Positions 32,544 through 42,892 of a stretch of DNA of 47,220 nucleotides are shown here, piece after piece (within the stretch, counting starts at the first letter, position 1; each line of letters opens with the position of its first letter). The position numbers were made by a program, and so were the translations under genes. Under the pieces are notes generated by a model. It had not been told where the DNA came from. It did not search any database and saw only the letters and a list, made by a program, of their open reading frames with translations. Origin of the DNA: Bacteroidales bacterium (GTDB lineage Bacteria; Bacteroidota; Bacteroidia; Bacteroidales; UBA932); contig JAUYTX010000049.1 of the NCBI GenBank assembly GCA_030695025.1, positions 1 through 47,220 of the forward strand, written 5' to 3'.

Positions 32544-34067
32544 TTACCTTCTGGAAACTGTGTACAAATCGGTTCGTCTGTCTTTCAGATTTCTTACGCT
32601 TCCAAAATTATGTAACTCGGTGAGCAGATCGAGATCTACATCAGCAATCAGAATCATCTCTGTATTTGGGGTTGCCTCGGATTTTACTCCATTAACCGGA
32701 AATGGAAAATCACAAGGGGTAAAGACCATCGACTGAGAGTATTGAATATCCATATTCTGCACTTTTGGCAGGTTGCCTACGCTTCCTGTTATTGCCACAA
32801 AACACTCATTTTCAATCGCTCTTGCTTGAGCACAATATCTCACACGTGCATATGCATTTTGAGTATCTGTGAGGAAAGGGACAAAGAGAATGTCCATCCC
32901 ATCATCAGCCAGCAATCTGCTCAATTCCGGAAACTCTACATCATAGCATATCAAAATCCCAATTTTTCCGCAATCTGTATCAAACACCTTAATCTCATTT
33001 CCACCTTTCAGTCCCCATACTCTATCTTCGTCAGGTGTAACATGAATCTTTTCGTACCGTTCAACAGAACCGTCTCTTTTACACAAATATCCTGTATTAT
33101 GCAGATTGCCGTCAATTATTTCCGGCATACTCCCGGTGATAATATTAATGTTGTATGATATTGAAAGTTTTGAAAATTCAGCTACAATGGTTTTTGTGTA
33201 ATCAGCCAGTTTACGGATAGCCTCCGGCTCACTCAGCTTATTATATTTAGCCATTAAGGGAGCGTTAAAAAATTCAGGGAAAAGAGCAAAATCGCTTTTA
33301 TAACCACTGAGGGCATCAATAAAAAATTCGGCCTGCTCCATTAGCTCCTCAGTGTTATTGTAAGGCCTCATCTGCCACTGAACCAAACCCAGTCTTACAA
33401 CCTTTTTGTTAATCTGGGTTTTTATGGATTTCATCTCATAGTAGATGTTGTCCCACCTAAGAAGGACTGCAAACTCTTTAGATAATTCATCCCCTTCAAG
33501 ATACGCTTTTAAGATTCTGACAGGATAAAAATCGTTGGAGAGCTGAAAATTAAGAACCGGATCGTCAATCTCCTTTGATTTAATTTTTTCGATATATTGT
33601 TTGGGAGTTAAAGAATCGGCATACTTGTGATAATTAGGGATTCTGCCACCAAACACAATACCTTTGAGATTCATTTTTTCGCACAGCTCTTTTCTAAAAT
33701 CGTACATTCTTCTGCCCAGACGCATACCTCTGAACTCAGGCTTAATAAAGATATCAACCCCATAAAGCATATCTCCTTTTTTACTATGAGTGTCAAAGGT
33801 ATAATTACCTGTTATCTCCCTGTATGTGTGCGGGAATTCTACTTTTTGCTGATCGATAATTATTGATAGTGCACACCCGGCAATTTGTCCATTTACCTTT
33901 ACAACTATTTGTCCCTTAGGAAAAATCTCCAGCAGCTTACTTATATGGTGCTCTTTCCAATATGATGCAGGCATGTGCTGGTATGATTCAATCATTGCCT
34001 GTTTTAACTCCTGGTAGTCGTCGATTGTAAGATATAGAATCTCTATATTAATGTTTTGTTGTTCCAT
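32544..34067 (-). CDS. GNAT acetyltransferase-nitrilase fusion
   Basis: This 507-residue cytoplasmic protein joins an N-terminal GNAT domain (about 5-215; GVDIFIKPEFRGMRLGRRMY is the acetyl-CoA loop) to a carbon-nitrogen hydrolase (about 225-505). The nitrilase triad is visible as Glu in FALFPEFFNAP (near 262), Lys in RYEKIHV (near 340) and Cys in GILICYDVEFPE (near 374). The same fusion is known in many bacteria, but I do not know its substrate; acetylation followed by amide hydrolysis of one compound is plausible. It is a single gene with its own leader. A TAAATTTG box on the minus strand at 34133-34140 may be its promoter, followed by a 9-bp dyad in the leader (34083-34091 with 34121-34129). 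Confidence 0.9.
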   Translation of the reverse strand: MEQQNINIEILYLTIDDYQELKQAMIESYQHMPASYWKEHHISKLLEIFPKGQIVVKVNGQIAGCALSIIIDQQKVEFPHTYREITGNYTFDTHSKKGDMLYGVDIFIKPEFRGMRLGRRMYDFRKELCEKMNLKGIVFGGRIPNYHKYADSLTPKQYIEKIKSKEIDDPVLNFQLSNDFYPVRILKAYLEGDELSKEFAVLLRWDNIYYEMKSIKTQINKKVVRLGLVQWQMRPYNNTEELMEQAEFFIDALSGYKSDFALFPEFFNAPLMAKYNKLSEPEAIRKLADYTKTIVAEFSKLSISYNINIITGSMPEIIDGNLHNTGYLCKRDGSVERYEKIHVTPDEDRVWGLKGGNEIKVFDTDCGKIGILICYDVEFPELSRLLADDGMDILFVPFLTDTQNAYARVRYCAQARAIENECFVAITGSVGNLPKVQNMDIQYSQSMVFTPCDFPFPVNGVKSEATPNTEMILIADVDLDLLTELHNFGSVRNLKDRRTDLYTVSRR

Positions 34068-34132
34068 CCTGATGATAAAGAATTATGATATTGAGTAATG
34101 AAATTAGATTATGATGTTAGATATCATAAAGA

Positions 34133-34140
34133 CAAATTTA
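34133..34140 (-). promoter_or_regulatory. Possible -7 box of the GNAT-nitrilase gene
   Basis: On the minus strand TAAATTTG fits TAnnTTTG, about 65 bases before the start codon at 34067. No clear -33 box was found. The rest of the spacer (34141-34337) is AT-rich and shows no gene. Confidence 0.3.
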
Positions 34141-34337
34141 GTCATAATAATCCATAAGCACATTATACATCCTGGCTCATTTTTACACTATTCTGCATTC
34201 AAAGCGTACCCTGCATTTGTTATTGTATATATTAAAGGCTATAGCAACATCGCCATATTTACACTCGTATTGGGTAAATTCAAATTTATTGTTATATTAG
34301 CCGCCGATTAAATAAGAAATAACTAAAACTAACCACT

Positions 34338-35873
34338 ATGTTATTACACCAGCAATTTGTACGGAATGCAAAAAAGTATGCCGATAAGTTAGCAATCATT
34401 GACAAAACAACAGATAAAAGAGTAACATACTCAAGGGCACTGATTGGTGCTCTTATTCTGAGCAAAAAATTTAAGAAATACGATGCAGGGTTTATTGGAA
34501 TCATGATACCAACCTCTGCAGGTTGCGCTCTTGCTACAGTCGGAGCCCTGATGAGCGGGAAAATTCCTGTTATGATTAACTACTCTACAGGTGCAGAATC
34601 AAACGCTAAATATGCTCAGAGTAAATGCGGGTTTAAAACAATTATTACTTCAAAAGCCCTTCTGGAAAAGATCAATTGTCCGGCAATTGATGGAATGGTT
34701 ATGATAGAGGATATCATGGCCGGAGTCACTTCAGGAGATAAAATTGGTGCTGCCCTGCAAAGCAAGCTTCCTAACGCCATCCTGCTAAATACCATACATA
34801 AGGGAGATGAAAATGACACTGCCGCAATTCTCTTTACTAGCGGTAGCGAAAAAGATCCTAAAGCGGTACAGCTTACACACAAAAATATTGCATCAAATAT
34901 CGCAAACTTTGGAAGTTATGTAAATGTTAGTGAAAATGATGTTTTGCTGGCAAATCTGGTTTTCTTCCACGTCTTTGGATTAACCGTAAATCTTTGGGTT
35001 TCTTTGTACTATGGAATGACAATGGTGTCATATGCAAACCCACTTGATTTTCAAACCGTATGTACAATTGCAAGAGATGAAAAACCAACAATCATGGTTG
35101 GAACGCCTAGCTTCTTCTGGGGATATTTGCATAAATCTGAACCGGGTGACTTCAAGTCATTGAGAATTATGGTATCGGGGGCAGATAAATGCCCGGATGC
35201 TCTGAGAGAGGGCTTTATGCAAAAACATGGAGTAACCCTTCTTGAGGGTTACGGCGCTACAGAAACCGCCCCTGTGATCTCTGTAAACTCATATGAATTC
35301 AACAGGCCGGGCAGTACAGGCAGAGTTATTCCTGGAGTAGAGGTGCGCGTCGAAAATTTTGAAACCGGGCAGGAGTGTAAACTTGGCGAGGTTGGAAAGA
35401 TTCTGGTAAAAGGAGACTCTGTGATGAAAGGGTATTATAACGATCCTGAACTAACAGCCGAAGCTCTGCAAGGAGGATGGTACAATACCGGTGACATGGG
35501 CTTTTTTGACGCTGATAAATACCTTTGGCATGCAGGTCGCTTTAAGCGTTTTGTAAAAATCGGAGGTGAGATGGTCTCTCTTGTTAAGGTTGAGAACACA
35601 TTGGAAAAGCACCTGCCGATGGGTGTTTCTTGTTGCGTTGTTGATGTGTCGGACGAAATCCGAGGATCTTCGATAATTGCAACCGTAACAATTGAGGTGA
35701 ATAAATCAGAGATTCTTAAAAAGATGGGCGATGACCTTCCAAATATTGCACTACCTAAACAGTTTCTGGTAATAAAGGAGCTTCCAATGATGAGCTCAGG
35801 TAAAATTGACTTTAGAACTGTTACCAAAATTGTTCAGGATATGCTTAACGAACCTGCAATTTCTGAAATTTAA
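34338..35873 (+). CDS. Acyl-CoA / acyl-ACP synthetase (AMP-binding)
   Basis: This 511-residue adenylate-forming enzyme activates a fatty acid with ATP. Motifs include the P-loop ILFTSGSEKDPKAVQLTHKN (near 168), LEGYGATETAP (A5), WYNTGDMGF (A7) and GRFKRFVKIGGEMVSL (A8), with the late Lys of SSGKIDFRT. The domain layout resembles the synthetase half of Aas, the acyl-ACP synthetase fused to an acyltransferase in E. coli; here the acyltransferase half is absent. A role in recycling or importing fatty acids is inferred. It is followed by its own terminator. Confidence 0.88.
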   Translation: MLLHQQFVRNAKKYADKLAIIDKTTDKRVTYSRALIGALILSKKFKKYDAGFIGIMIPTSAGCALATVGALMSGKIPVMINYSTGAESNAKYAQSKCGFKTIITSKALLEKINCPAIDGMVMIEDIMAGVTSGDKIGAALQSKLPNAILLNTIHKGDENDTAAILFTSGSEKDPKAVQLTHKNIASNIANFGSYVNVSENDVLLANLVFFHVFGLTVNLWVSLYYGMTMVSYANPLDFQTVCTIARDEKPTIMVGTPSFFWGYLHKSEPGDFKSLRIMVSGADKCPDALREGFMQKHGVTLLEGYGATETAPVISVNSYEFNRPGSTGRVIPGVEVRVENFETGQECKLGEVGKILVKGDSVMKGYYNDPELTAEALQGGWYNTGDMGFFDADKYLWHAGRFKRFVKIGGEMVSLVKVENTLEKHLPMGVSCCVVDVSDEIRGSSIIATVTIEVNKSEILKKMGDDLPNIALPKQFLVIKELPMMSSGKIDFRTVTKIVQDMLNEPAISEI

Positions 35874-36469
35874 AAAAGAGCTCCCTATTCTTATTCAACA
35901 CTTAAAAGAGGGTACCAAAACCAAGGTTCACCCTCTTTTTGCATTAATAACATTCAATTTTGTCAGAGATAAATTCTTTGGCTTCCTGGCTGACACAGAC
36001 AAGTGTTTAGCATCTGTTAAGTGATGCATTTTATGCTGTTTTTTTGCTTTCAAATCGTAAATTTTACAATTTTCACAAAATAAATGCAATAATGTAATTC
36101 TGAATATCAATTCTTTCCGAAAAGCACAGCCCAATTAACTTATAAAACTTTTGCAGTGTAAAATAAATTTGCTTACATTGTGTTAAGATTTTAAAGCTTG
36201 ATTTAACAGATAGTTCAAAGTCTGTAGCAAATAATCAGAAGACCATCAAAGTCAAAATATAAGTTAGCCCCCCCTGACCCCAATTACGTTTCGTTATTTT
36301 TCATTTAGGCAGATTCGCGGAGTGTGGAATCTTTAGCAGTTTAAACATAAACTGTACTGGTAATGCATAGCATTGCTTTGTGCTTTTTCTATACTGTTCC
36401 GTAACTACACAAAAATTAAACATACACTTTAACTAATTTTTCTGTTTTACTTAACTAAATTTAAAAACT
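35874..36469 (+). other. Long spacer and leader before the SusC gene
   Basis: No gene is supported in these 596 bases. They contain the terminator at 35904-35940, a TAAATTTG box at 36164-36171 that could start a long transcript, and a run of seven C (36268-36274) followed by TGA and four C. A 6-bp hairpin AGATTC/GAATCT lies at 36312-36332. No regulator gene of the kind that usually accompanies SusC/SusD (ECF sigma and anti-sigma, or hybrid sensor) is present. Confidence 0.6.
35904..35940 (+). terminator. Terminator after the acyl synthetase gene
   Basis: A 10-bp stem (AAAAGAGGGT with ACCCTCTTTT) with a 16-base loop ends in a T-run, 31 bases past the stop codon. Confidence 0.85.
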
Positions 36470-39400
36470 ATGAAGAAACGAACATTTCTGTTACTGTGCA
36501 CGCTGCTGCTTATGGTAAGTTATGCGTTCGCACAGGTTAGGGTTACCGGTGTGGTAACTGATGCTTCTGACGGATCTCCCATTCCGTTTGTAAGTATTAT
36601 CATCAAGGGGACCTCCACCGGAGTGAGTGCCGACGAAAAGGGAGCATATGTATTTGCCAATGTGCCTGCAAATGCTACCCTGGTTTTCTCTTCGGTAGGC
36701 TATCAACCCCTGGAAATTGCTGTTGACGGCAGAGGCGTAATAAACGCTGCTATGAATACAGCAGCCGTTGGGCTGGACGAAATTATGGTTGTGGCCTATG
36801 GATCCGTAAAAAAAGGATCTTATTCAGGATCAGCAACTCAGATTAATCAGAACTCCTTCAAAGATGTGCCTGTTGTATCATTTGAACAGGCAATTGTAGG
36901 ATCAGTTCCCGGAGTACAAATCTCACAAAGATCGGGGCAGCCCGGTTCGCTGCCTGAGATCAGAATCCGCGGATTCGGCTCTTTCAATGCAGGTAATGAG
37001 CCGTTATATGTTATTGACGGAGTACCTGCAACAAGCGGTGACTATGGTTCCGGTAATATGTTCACAAGTTCGATGAACTTCCTTAACCCCGGAGACATCC
37101 AGTCAATAACTGTTCTAAAGGATGCCGCTGCCTCTTCACTTTACGGATCACGTGCATCAAACGGTGTAATTCTGATTACCACAAAGAAGGGACGAGCAGG
37201 TAAAGTTGTTTCAACATTTAAGGGTAATGTAGCACTTTCGTACTTTGCATTTGACAACTATCCGTTGGTAAGTGAAGCTGAAGGAGAGACTCTTACAAGA
37301 GAGGCCTGGACAAATTACGGAACTGACAATCCAGTATTCTGGCAGTCTTATGGTTCACTCAGCAACTATGTTGAGGCTATGGTAGAGAGATACTATCCAT
37401 CAAGAAAATCAGACCTTATTTACCAGGATTGGGAAAAAGCTCTCTTTAGAACCGGTATTACTCAAAACTACGAATACAGCATATCCGGAGGAAACGATAA
37501 ATCTAAAGTATATGCCTCTGTTGCTTATGCCGACGAAAATGGCGTTAACCGTATTCAATATCTGAAAAGACTTACAGCAAGCATAAATGCCGAAAGTAAA
37601 GTTTCTAAAAAAATTACAATCGGAGGTTCTTTCCAGTTTTCAAATCAGGAACAAAGCGGTCACCAAGATGGGCAGGCAAAAGATAACCTTTTCTTCCTTT
37701 GGAAAGTTCACCTTACTCCTCGATGGCCATTTAAATATGCATCTGACGGTTCTTACTGGATGCAGTATTATGATGGAGGCACACGGGTAAATCCTGTTCC
37801 TCAGTGGCACCTTCAAATTAACGATGCAACTCAGATGAGGGCACTGTTAAAGGGTTGGGCAGAGGTTCAGCTTACCGATGACATTAAGATTAAAACAGTA
37901 TTGGGAGGTGATTACCTTAAAGCTCATGACAGATTTGCATGGCTATACGGGCACATCAACTTTACAGCCTATGGTAATGGTTATGCTTCGGACCGTTTCA
38001 GAAATGTAAATAGAATTGTGAGTTCGACAACTGCTAACTATAATAAGTCAATTGATAAACACAATCTTGGAGTTATGGTTGGTTGGGAAGCTGAAAAAGA
38101 GGACATTCTGTTCTTTCGCCTTGAAAAGATTGACTTTGCAAACTTCGGTGCTACCGAATCTGCACTGGCTAACACATTCCGTGCTGGCTTTGCATACCGT
38201 AATGCATCAAATCTCCTTTCCGCTATCAGTAACCTAAACTACGATTACGACTCAAGATACTATCTTTCAGGTTCGTTTCGAAGAGATGGATCATCAAGGC
38301 TGGGCAAAGATAGCAGATGGGGCGATTTCTGGTCTGTTTCAGGATCATGGAGGCTGAGCAATGAGGCATTCATGAGAGATTTCAAATGGTTGAACGACCT
38401 TAGAATAAGAGGCTCTTATGGAACCAGCGGAACTCTTCCTTCTAACTATTATGGCTATATGGCTGTATTCAGCTACGGAGTTTATGGTAATGAGGGGGCA
38501 GGTTATCCGTCTAATCTGGCCAATGCCGATCTTACGTGGGAGAAGAACCGTAACTGGAATATTGGTATTGATACCAGAATATTTGACAAGGTAGATCTTG
38601 TTGCTGAGTACTACAGCAAAACAACAGAAGATTTGCTACTTAATGCATCTGTTCCTTCGACAACAGGTTTCTCTTCGGCTCTAACCAACATTGGGTCAAT
38701 GCTAAACAGAGGTCTTGAACTATCGGTTAATTACGATATTATTAAGAAGAATGACATGAGTCTCTCTGTAGGTTTTAACTGGGCTAATCTTCATAACGAA
38801 ATCCTCTCTCTTGCTAATGTAGGAGAACAAATTGTTACCAGACCTCACATCTGGAAGGCAGGTTACTCTTATGTTCAATATTATACCCGGGAGTATTACG
38901 GTGCAGACCCTCAGACAGGAGCAGCCATGTATTATTCAAATGCAACTAAACCTGATGGAACAAGAGACAGAACCCTCGTTGGACGAGCTCAGGCTCAATC
39001 AGCTATTCTTGATGGAATGACAGCTATTCCAAAAGGGTTTGGTGGATTTAACGCTAATTTCTCATGGAAATCACTCACGGCATCAATGGCCTGGTCATAC
39101 AAATATGGCCACTACGTATTTGACAATGGTTCAGATGACATAGATGATGATGGTTACAACTCATATAAAAACACCTCAAAATCACAGTTAGATCGCTGGC
39201 AGAAACCGGGTGATATTACTCAGGTACCCAGGCGTATTGCCGGAAACACAGGTGGGGGATTCTATGACTCCAGCCGTGCTCTTAAAAAAGGAGACTATAT
39301 GAGACTTAAAAACATGACCATCTCTTACAATATACCTGATAGAATTAAAAATTCACTTAGAATCTCAAATGCCAGAGTATATGTTGCCGGAAATAACCTC

Positions 39401-39511
39401 CTCACTTTTACCGGATTAAACTTCGATCCTGAAGTACAATCAAACGGGTATTACAACTTTACATTCCCTTCACTCAGGACTATAACCCTGGGTATTGAGG
39501 TATCACTATAA
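36470..39511 (+). CDS. SusC/RagA-family TonB-dependent outer-membrane transporter
   Basis: This 1013-residue protein imports oligosaccharides or peptides with its SusD partner. The signal peptide ends near SYAFA-QVRV. A carboxypeptidase-regulatory-like domain (about 24-97: VTGVVTDASDGSPIPFVSI, TLVFSSVGYQP) is followed by the plug (about 105-225: DEIMVVAYG, RIRGFGSFNAGNEPLYVIDG, VLKDAAASSLYGSRASNGVI). The beta-barrel fills the rest, closing with GIEVSL. It is 19 bases before susD. No glycosidase, peptidase or regulator is in the same cluster, so the substrate cannot be guessed. The long leader suggests regulation at the RNA or promoter level. Confidence 0.97.
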   Translation: MKKRTFLLLCTLLLMVSYAFAQVRVTGVVTDASDGSPIPFVSIIIKGTSTGVSADEKGAYVFANVPANATLVFSSVGYQPLEIAVDGRGVINAAMNTAAVGLDEIMVVAYGSVKKGSYSGSATQINQNSFKDVPVVSFEQAIVGSVPGVQISQRSGQPGSLPEIRIRGFGSFNAGNEPLYVIDGVPATSGDYGSGNMFTSSMNFLNPGDIQSITVLKDAAASSLYGSRASNGVILITTKKGRAGKVVSTFKGNVALSYFAFDNYPLVSEAEGETLTREAWTNYGTDNPVFWQSYGSLSNYVEAMVERYYPSRKSDLIYQDWEKALFRTGITQNYEYSISGGNDKSKVYASVAYADENGVNRIQYLKRLTASINAESKVSKKITIGGSFQFSNQEQSGHQDGQAKDNLFFLWKVHLTPRWPFKYASDGSYWMQYYDGGTRVNPVPQWHLQINDATQMRALLKGWAEVQLTDDIKIKTVLGGDYLKAHDRFAWLYGHINFTAYGNGYASDRFRNVNRIVSSTTANYNKSIDKHNLGVMVGWEAEKEDILFFRLEKIDFANFGATESALANTFRAGFAYRNASNLLSAISNLNYDYDSRYYLSGSFRRDGSSRLGKDSRWGDFWSVSGSWRLSNEAFMRDFKWLNDLRIRGSYGTSGTLPSNYYGYMAVFSYGVYGNEGAGYPSNLANADLTWEKNRNWNIGIDTRIFDKVDLVAEYYSKTTEDLLLNASVPSTTGFSSALTNIGSMLNRGLELSVNYDIIKKNDMSLSVGFNWANLHNEILSLANVGEQIVTRPHIWKAGYSYVQYYTREYYGADPQTGAAMYYSNATKPDGTRDRTLVGRAQAQSAILDGMTAIPKGFGGFNANFSWKSLTASMAWSYKYGHYVFDNGSDDIDDDGYNSYKNTSKSQLDRWQKPGDITQVPRRIAGNTGGGFYDSSRALKKGDYMRLKNMTISYNIPDRIKNSLRISNARVYVAGNNLLTFTGLNFDPEVQSNGYYNFTFPSLRTITLGIEVSL

Positions 39512-39530
39512 ATAATAAACACCTATTAAT

Positions 39531-40991
39531 ATGAAAAAATTTATACTGAATATTATAGTTGTATCGGGGTTAATGTTGTCTTTATCGTCATGTGAAGATT
39601 TCCTTGATACAAAACCTACCAATGTGATAGTGGCCGAAACTGCAATGCTTACCCTGTACGATGCAGGAATAGTTGCGAACGGCCTGTACGAAAGCATGAA
39701 ATGGTTCGACTATTACGGTACACAAATGCAGCTTTTTGGTGATCAGAGAGGTGACAATATCCAGCCAAGAACAATGTCGGTTGGTTGGCCTCAAATATAC
39801 ACTCTGGGTTACGAAGCTGAAGCAACCGATTATTTCTCTACCTGGTCAAGATGCTATCAGATAATTATGAGATGCAACACTCTGCTTGGAAATATTGACA
39901 AATTGCAGGTTACAAGCACAGCAGATATCGCAAAGAAAAACGACTTCAAAGGACAAGCTTATGCAGTAAGGGCTCTGGTATATTTCGACCTTGCAAGGTT
40001 ATATGGCTATCCATACGCAAAGGATAACGGAGCATCTTTAGGGGCAGTGCTTATTACTGAAATTACCTCTCCTTCAAATTCTAAAAAACCAAGAAGTACT
40101 GTTGCTGAGACATATGCTCAGGCACTTGGGGACCTTGAAACAGCTCTCCCTTTGCTCTCAAAAGCAAAAAACACCTATCGTTTTAACTATTGGGCAGCAA
40201 AGCTTTTGCAATCAAGAATCTTCCTTTATAAGGGTGAATGGAACAACGCTTATACAGCTGCAAAAGAGGTAATAGACCTATCGCCATACTCAATGGTTTC
40301 AAATGCAGGATATGTTGAATACTGGAAACAGGCCGGGGCAAACGAGACTGTACTAGAGCTCTTTGTTTCAAATGAAGCAAGGATTGACCTCGATGGAGGA
40401 TATGCATCAATGTGGCACAACTTATGGCACGGTGCGCCATCATCAGGAGCTACACTTATTCCAACTGTCAGTTGGATAAACCTTATTAAATCTGTCCCGG
40501 GTGATGTTAGGGCTAATTTTGTAAGATATGACTCACAATACGAAGTTTCAAAGGCATGGCTTTCAAAATTCCCGGGAAATGGTGGAACCAACTTCAGGCT
40601 TAACAACCCTCGTATTTTGAGAATAACTGAAGCTTATCTGATAGCTGCCGAAGGGGCACTTAAGGGTACTGCAGGAGTAACTGTAGCAAGTACCTACCTT
40701 AATGCAGTTAGAAAGAGAGCAAACCCTTCTGTTTCTGACGTTGTTGCTACAGACGACCTTATTCAAATTGAAAGAAGGAAGGAGTTTATTGGTGAGGGAC
40801 ACAGGTTCTTTGACCAGATGCGCCTAGGAAAATCAATTACTCGAGCAGATGGAGATGGCCATAATTTTGCCGTATCAGCCGGATGCCCTGAAACAATTAC
40901 CTGGAACTACTTTAAGATTGTTCTTCCGATATCACATACCGAAAGAAAACTTTATCCTGAGCTCCAGCAAAACCCTGGTTACACACAGTAA
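39531..40991 (+). CDS. SusD/RagB-family nutrient-binding lipoprotein
   Basis: This 486-residue surface lipoprotein closes over the SusC barrel and binds the nutrient. The lipobox is LSSC with Cys21, followed by EDFLDTKPTN, the classic SusD start. The helical TPR-like core includes GQAYAVRALVYFDLARLYGYPYA and the C-terminal part has RRKEFIGEGHRFFDQMRLGK. The length is normal. It follows the SusC gene by 19 bases and is followed by a strong terminator, so the two form a closed operon. Confidence 0.96.
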   Translation: MKKFILNIIVVSGLMLSLSSCEDFLDTKPTNVIVAETAMLTLYDAGIVANGLYESMKWFDYYGTQMQLFGDQRGDNIQPRTMSVGWPQIYTLGYEAEATDYFSTWSRCYQIIMRCNTLLGNIDKLQVTSTADIAKKNDFKGQAYAVRALVYFDLARLYGYPYAKDNGASLGAVLITEITSPSNSKKPRSTVAETYAQALGDLETALPLLSKAKNTYRFNYWAAKLLQSRIFLYKGEWNNAYTAAKEVIDLSPYSMVSNAGYVEYWKQAGANETVLELFVSNEARIDLDGGYASMWHNLWHGAPSSGATLIPTVSWINLIKSVPGDVRANFVRYDSQYEVSKAWLSKFPGNGGTNFRLNNPRILRITEAYLIAAEGALKGTAGVTVASTYLNAVRKRANPSVSDVVATDDLIQIERRKEFIGEGHRFFDQMRLGKSITRADGDGHNFAVSAGCPETITWNYFKIVLPISHTERKLYPELQQNPGYTQ

Positions 40992-41017
40992 CCTTTTCAC
41001 GACTAGTTTTTGAAACG

Positions 41018-41047
41018 AGAGCGGGTCCGTACCGGCCCGCTCTTTCT
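41018..41047 (+). terminator. Terminator of the SusC/SusD operon
   Basis: An 8-bp stem (AGAGCGGG with CCCGCTCT) plus an inner CCG/CGG pairing is followed by TTCTTT, 26 bases past the susD stop codon. The remaining spacer to 41131 is AT-rich. Confidence 0.85.
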
Positions 41048-41131
41048 TTATACCACTTGCACCTAAAATTCTGTCAGGGTTAAAATTGTTTGCTTAAATT
41101 CGCCTTGTAATTTTTTTATAATCTGAATATA

Positions 41132-41812
41132 ATGGAAAAAATTCTTGACTTTCTGAATCGTCTTCGTATAAATAACAACAGGCCTTGGTTCGAAGAGCAC
41201 AAGAGTGAATATAAAGCGGCTCTGGAAACATTTAACTCATTCACAGAAAAACTCATTTCAGGTATTGCATCATTTGACTCTTCTGTAAAAAATCTTACAA
41301 TCAAAGATTGCACCTATCGCATATATCGTGATGTCAGGTTTTCATCTGATAAATCTCCTTACAAAACTCATATGGGGGCATTTATTTCTCCAAGAGGCAA
41401 GGGTTCTGGTTACTCCGGGTACTATTTCCATATTGAGGCCAAAGGTTCTGAATATATTGGAGGGCACATCCTGAGTTCAGGAATTTACAGACCTGCCCCA
41501 ATCGTAATTAAGAATATCCGCGAAGAGATAATGTTAAATGGTGATGAGTTTCAAAAAACAGTTGATATGGCATCAGGATTTATTTTGGACTCCGGTGATG
41601 CGCTAAAAAGGATTCCTGCCGGATTCCCGGCTGACAGCGTTTATGCAGAATATTTTAAACTGAAAGATTACTTCCTTATGAAGTTTGTTGACGATGCTTT
41701 TATTTTGTCTGACAATCTTCTTGAAAATGTTGTGGAAGAATACAAAAAGACATTCGCATTCAACACTCTTCTAAACAAAGTGGTAGACTACGCACACGAA
41801 GATAATTTGTAG
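41132..41812 (+). CDS. DUF2461 family protein
   Basis: This 226-residue cytoplasmic protein fits the DUF2461 (TIGR02453) family: FLNRLRINNNRPWFEEHK at the N-terminus, YRIYRDVRFSSDKSPYKTHM, and GYYFHIEAKGSEYIGGH. The family is widespread and its role is not known to me. The gene stands alone and converges with GMP reductase, ten bases away. Confidence 0.88.
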   Translation: MEKILDFLNRLRINNNRPWFEEHKSEYKAALETFNSFTEKLISGIASFDSSVKNLTIKDCTYRIYRDVRFSSDKSPYKTHMGAFISPRGKGSGYSGYYFHIEAKGSEYIGGHILSSGIYRPAPIVIKNIREEIMLNGDEFQKTVDMASGFILDSGDALKRIPAGFPADSVYAEYFKLKDYFLMKFVDDAFILSDNLLENVVEEYKKTFAFNTLLNKVVDYAHEDNL

Positions 41813-41822
41813 GGAAACGTAA

Positions 41823-42881
41823 CTACTTGGCAGGCTTCTCTTCTCTGGTATATATCTGATTCTCCTGTTCGGCAACTCTTATGAATGTTGTTCTCTTTGA
41901 GAGCTCTTTGAGTTGGGATGCCCCAACATATGTGCAGGTGCTCCTGACGCCTCCCAATATATCCAGAACAGTCTCCTCTACAGCTCCTCTATAAGGCACT
42001 TCAACTGTTTTACCTTCGCTTGCCCTATACTCGGCTACCCCGCCGGAGTGCTTCTTCATTGCTGTGGCTGAGCTCATTCCGTAAAAGAGTTTCATCTTTT
42101 GTCCAGCTTTTTCTATTAATTCTCCTCCGCTTTCGTCATGACCGGCAAGCATTCCTCCAAGCATCACAAAGTCGGCTCCTGCTCCGAATGCCTTAGCCAC
42201 ATCTCCGGGCGTAGAACATCCTCCGTCACTTATTATCTGTCCGCCAAGACCGTGAGCGGCATCGGCACATTCAATTATTGCAGAGAGTTGTGGGTACCCT
42301 ACTCCCGTTTTAACCCTTGTTGTGCAAACTGAGCCCGGGCCAATACCAACTTTAATAATGTCTGCACCTGAAAGTAATAACTCCTCAACCATCTCGCCGG
42401 TTACAACATTTCCGGCAATAATTACTTTATCGGAAAATCTCTTTCTAACCTGTTTAACAAATGCCACAAAGTGCTCGGAATACCCGTTTGCTACATCTAT
42501 ACAGATAAATCTCAACTTTGGGTTATCACTTATTATCGCTGTCAGCTTTTCAAAATCGTCAGTACTTGTTCCTGTACTTATGGCAATGAAATTTTCTATC
42601 CCTTTTGGTGCTTCTGCAAGAAACTCTGCCCACTGCTCGTTGGTGTAATGCTTGTGAATGGCAGTAAACATTTTGTGCTTCATAAGCGCCAGAGCCATTT
42701 CAAAGGTTCCAACAGTATCCATGTTTGCAGCCATAACCGGTAATCCTGTCCACTCCCCTTTACTGTGAAGAAGTCTGAATGTGCGTTCAAGTTTTACCTG
42801 CGACCTACTTTTAAGGGTCGATCTCTTTGGGCGAAACATTACATCTTTAAAGCCCAGTTTTATATCATATTCAATTCTCAT
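41823..42881 (-). CDS. guaC: GMP reductase
   Basis: This 352-residue cytoplasmic enzyme reduces GMP to IMP with NADPH, linking guanine to adenine nucleotides. The IMPDH/GMPR barrel shows [42 protein letters not shown] with the catalytic Cys at 186, and [28 protein letters not shown]. There are no CBS domains, and the motif GPGSVCTTR favours GMP reductase over IMP dehydrogenase. It follows the HD-domain gene by 11 bases. Confidence 0.93.
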   Translation of the reverse strand: MRIEYDIKLGFKDVMFRPKRSTLKSRSQVKLERTFRLLHSKGEWTGLPVMAANMDTVGTFEMALALMKHKMFTAIHKHYTNEQWAEFLAEAPKGIENFIAISTGTSTDDFEKLTAIISDNPKLRFICIDVANGYSEHFVAFVKQVRKRFSDKVIIAGNVVTGEMVEELLLSGADIIKVGIGPGSVCTTRVKTGVGYPQLSAIIECADAAHGLGGQIISDGGCSTPGDVAKAFGAGADFVMLGGMLAGHDESGGELIEKAGQKMKLFYGMSSATAMKKHSGGVAEYRASEGKTVEVPYRGAVEETVLDILGGVRSTCTYVGASQLKELSKRTTFIRVAEQENQIYTREEKPAK

Positions 42882-42892
42882 CTTAATATTTT

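Noticed and set aside
34111-34311. 66-codon plus-strand frame before the acyl synthetase gene
   Set aside because: AT-rich, no recognisable motif, and it overlaps the promoter and leader of the divergent GNAT-nitrilase gene; probably chance.
35806-36024. 72-codon frame overlapping the end of the acyl synthetase gene
   Set aside because: It reads through the terminator hairpin at 35904-35940 and has no protein-like features.
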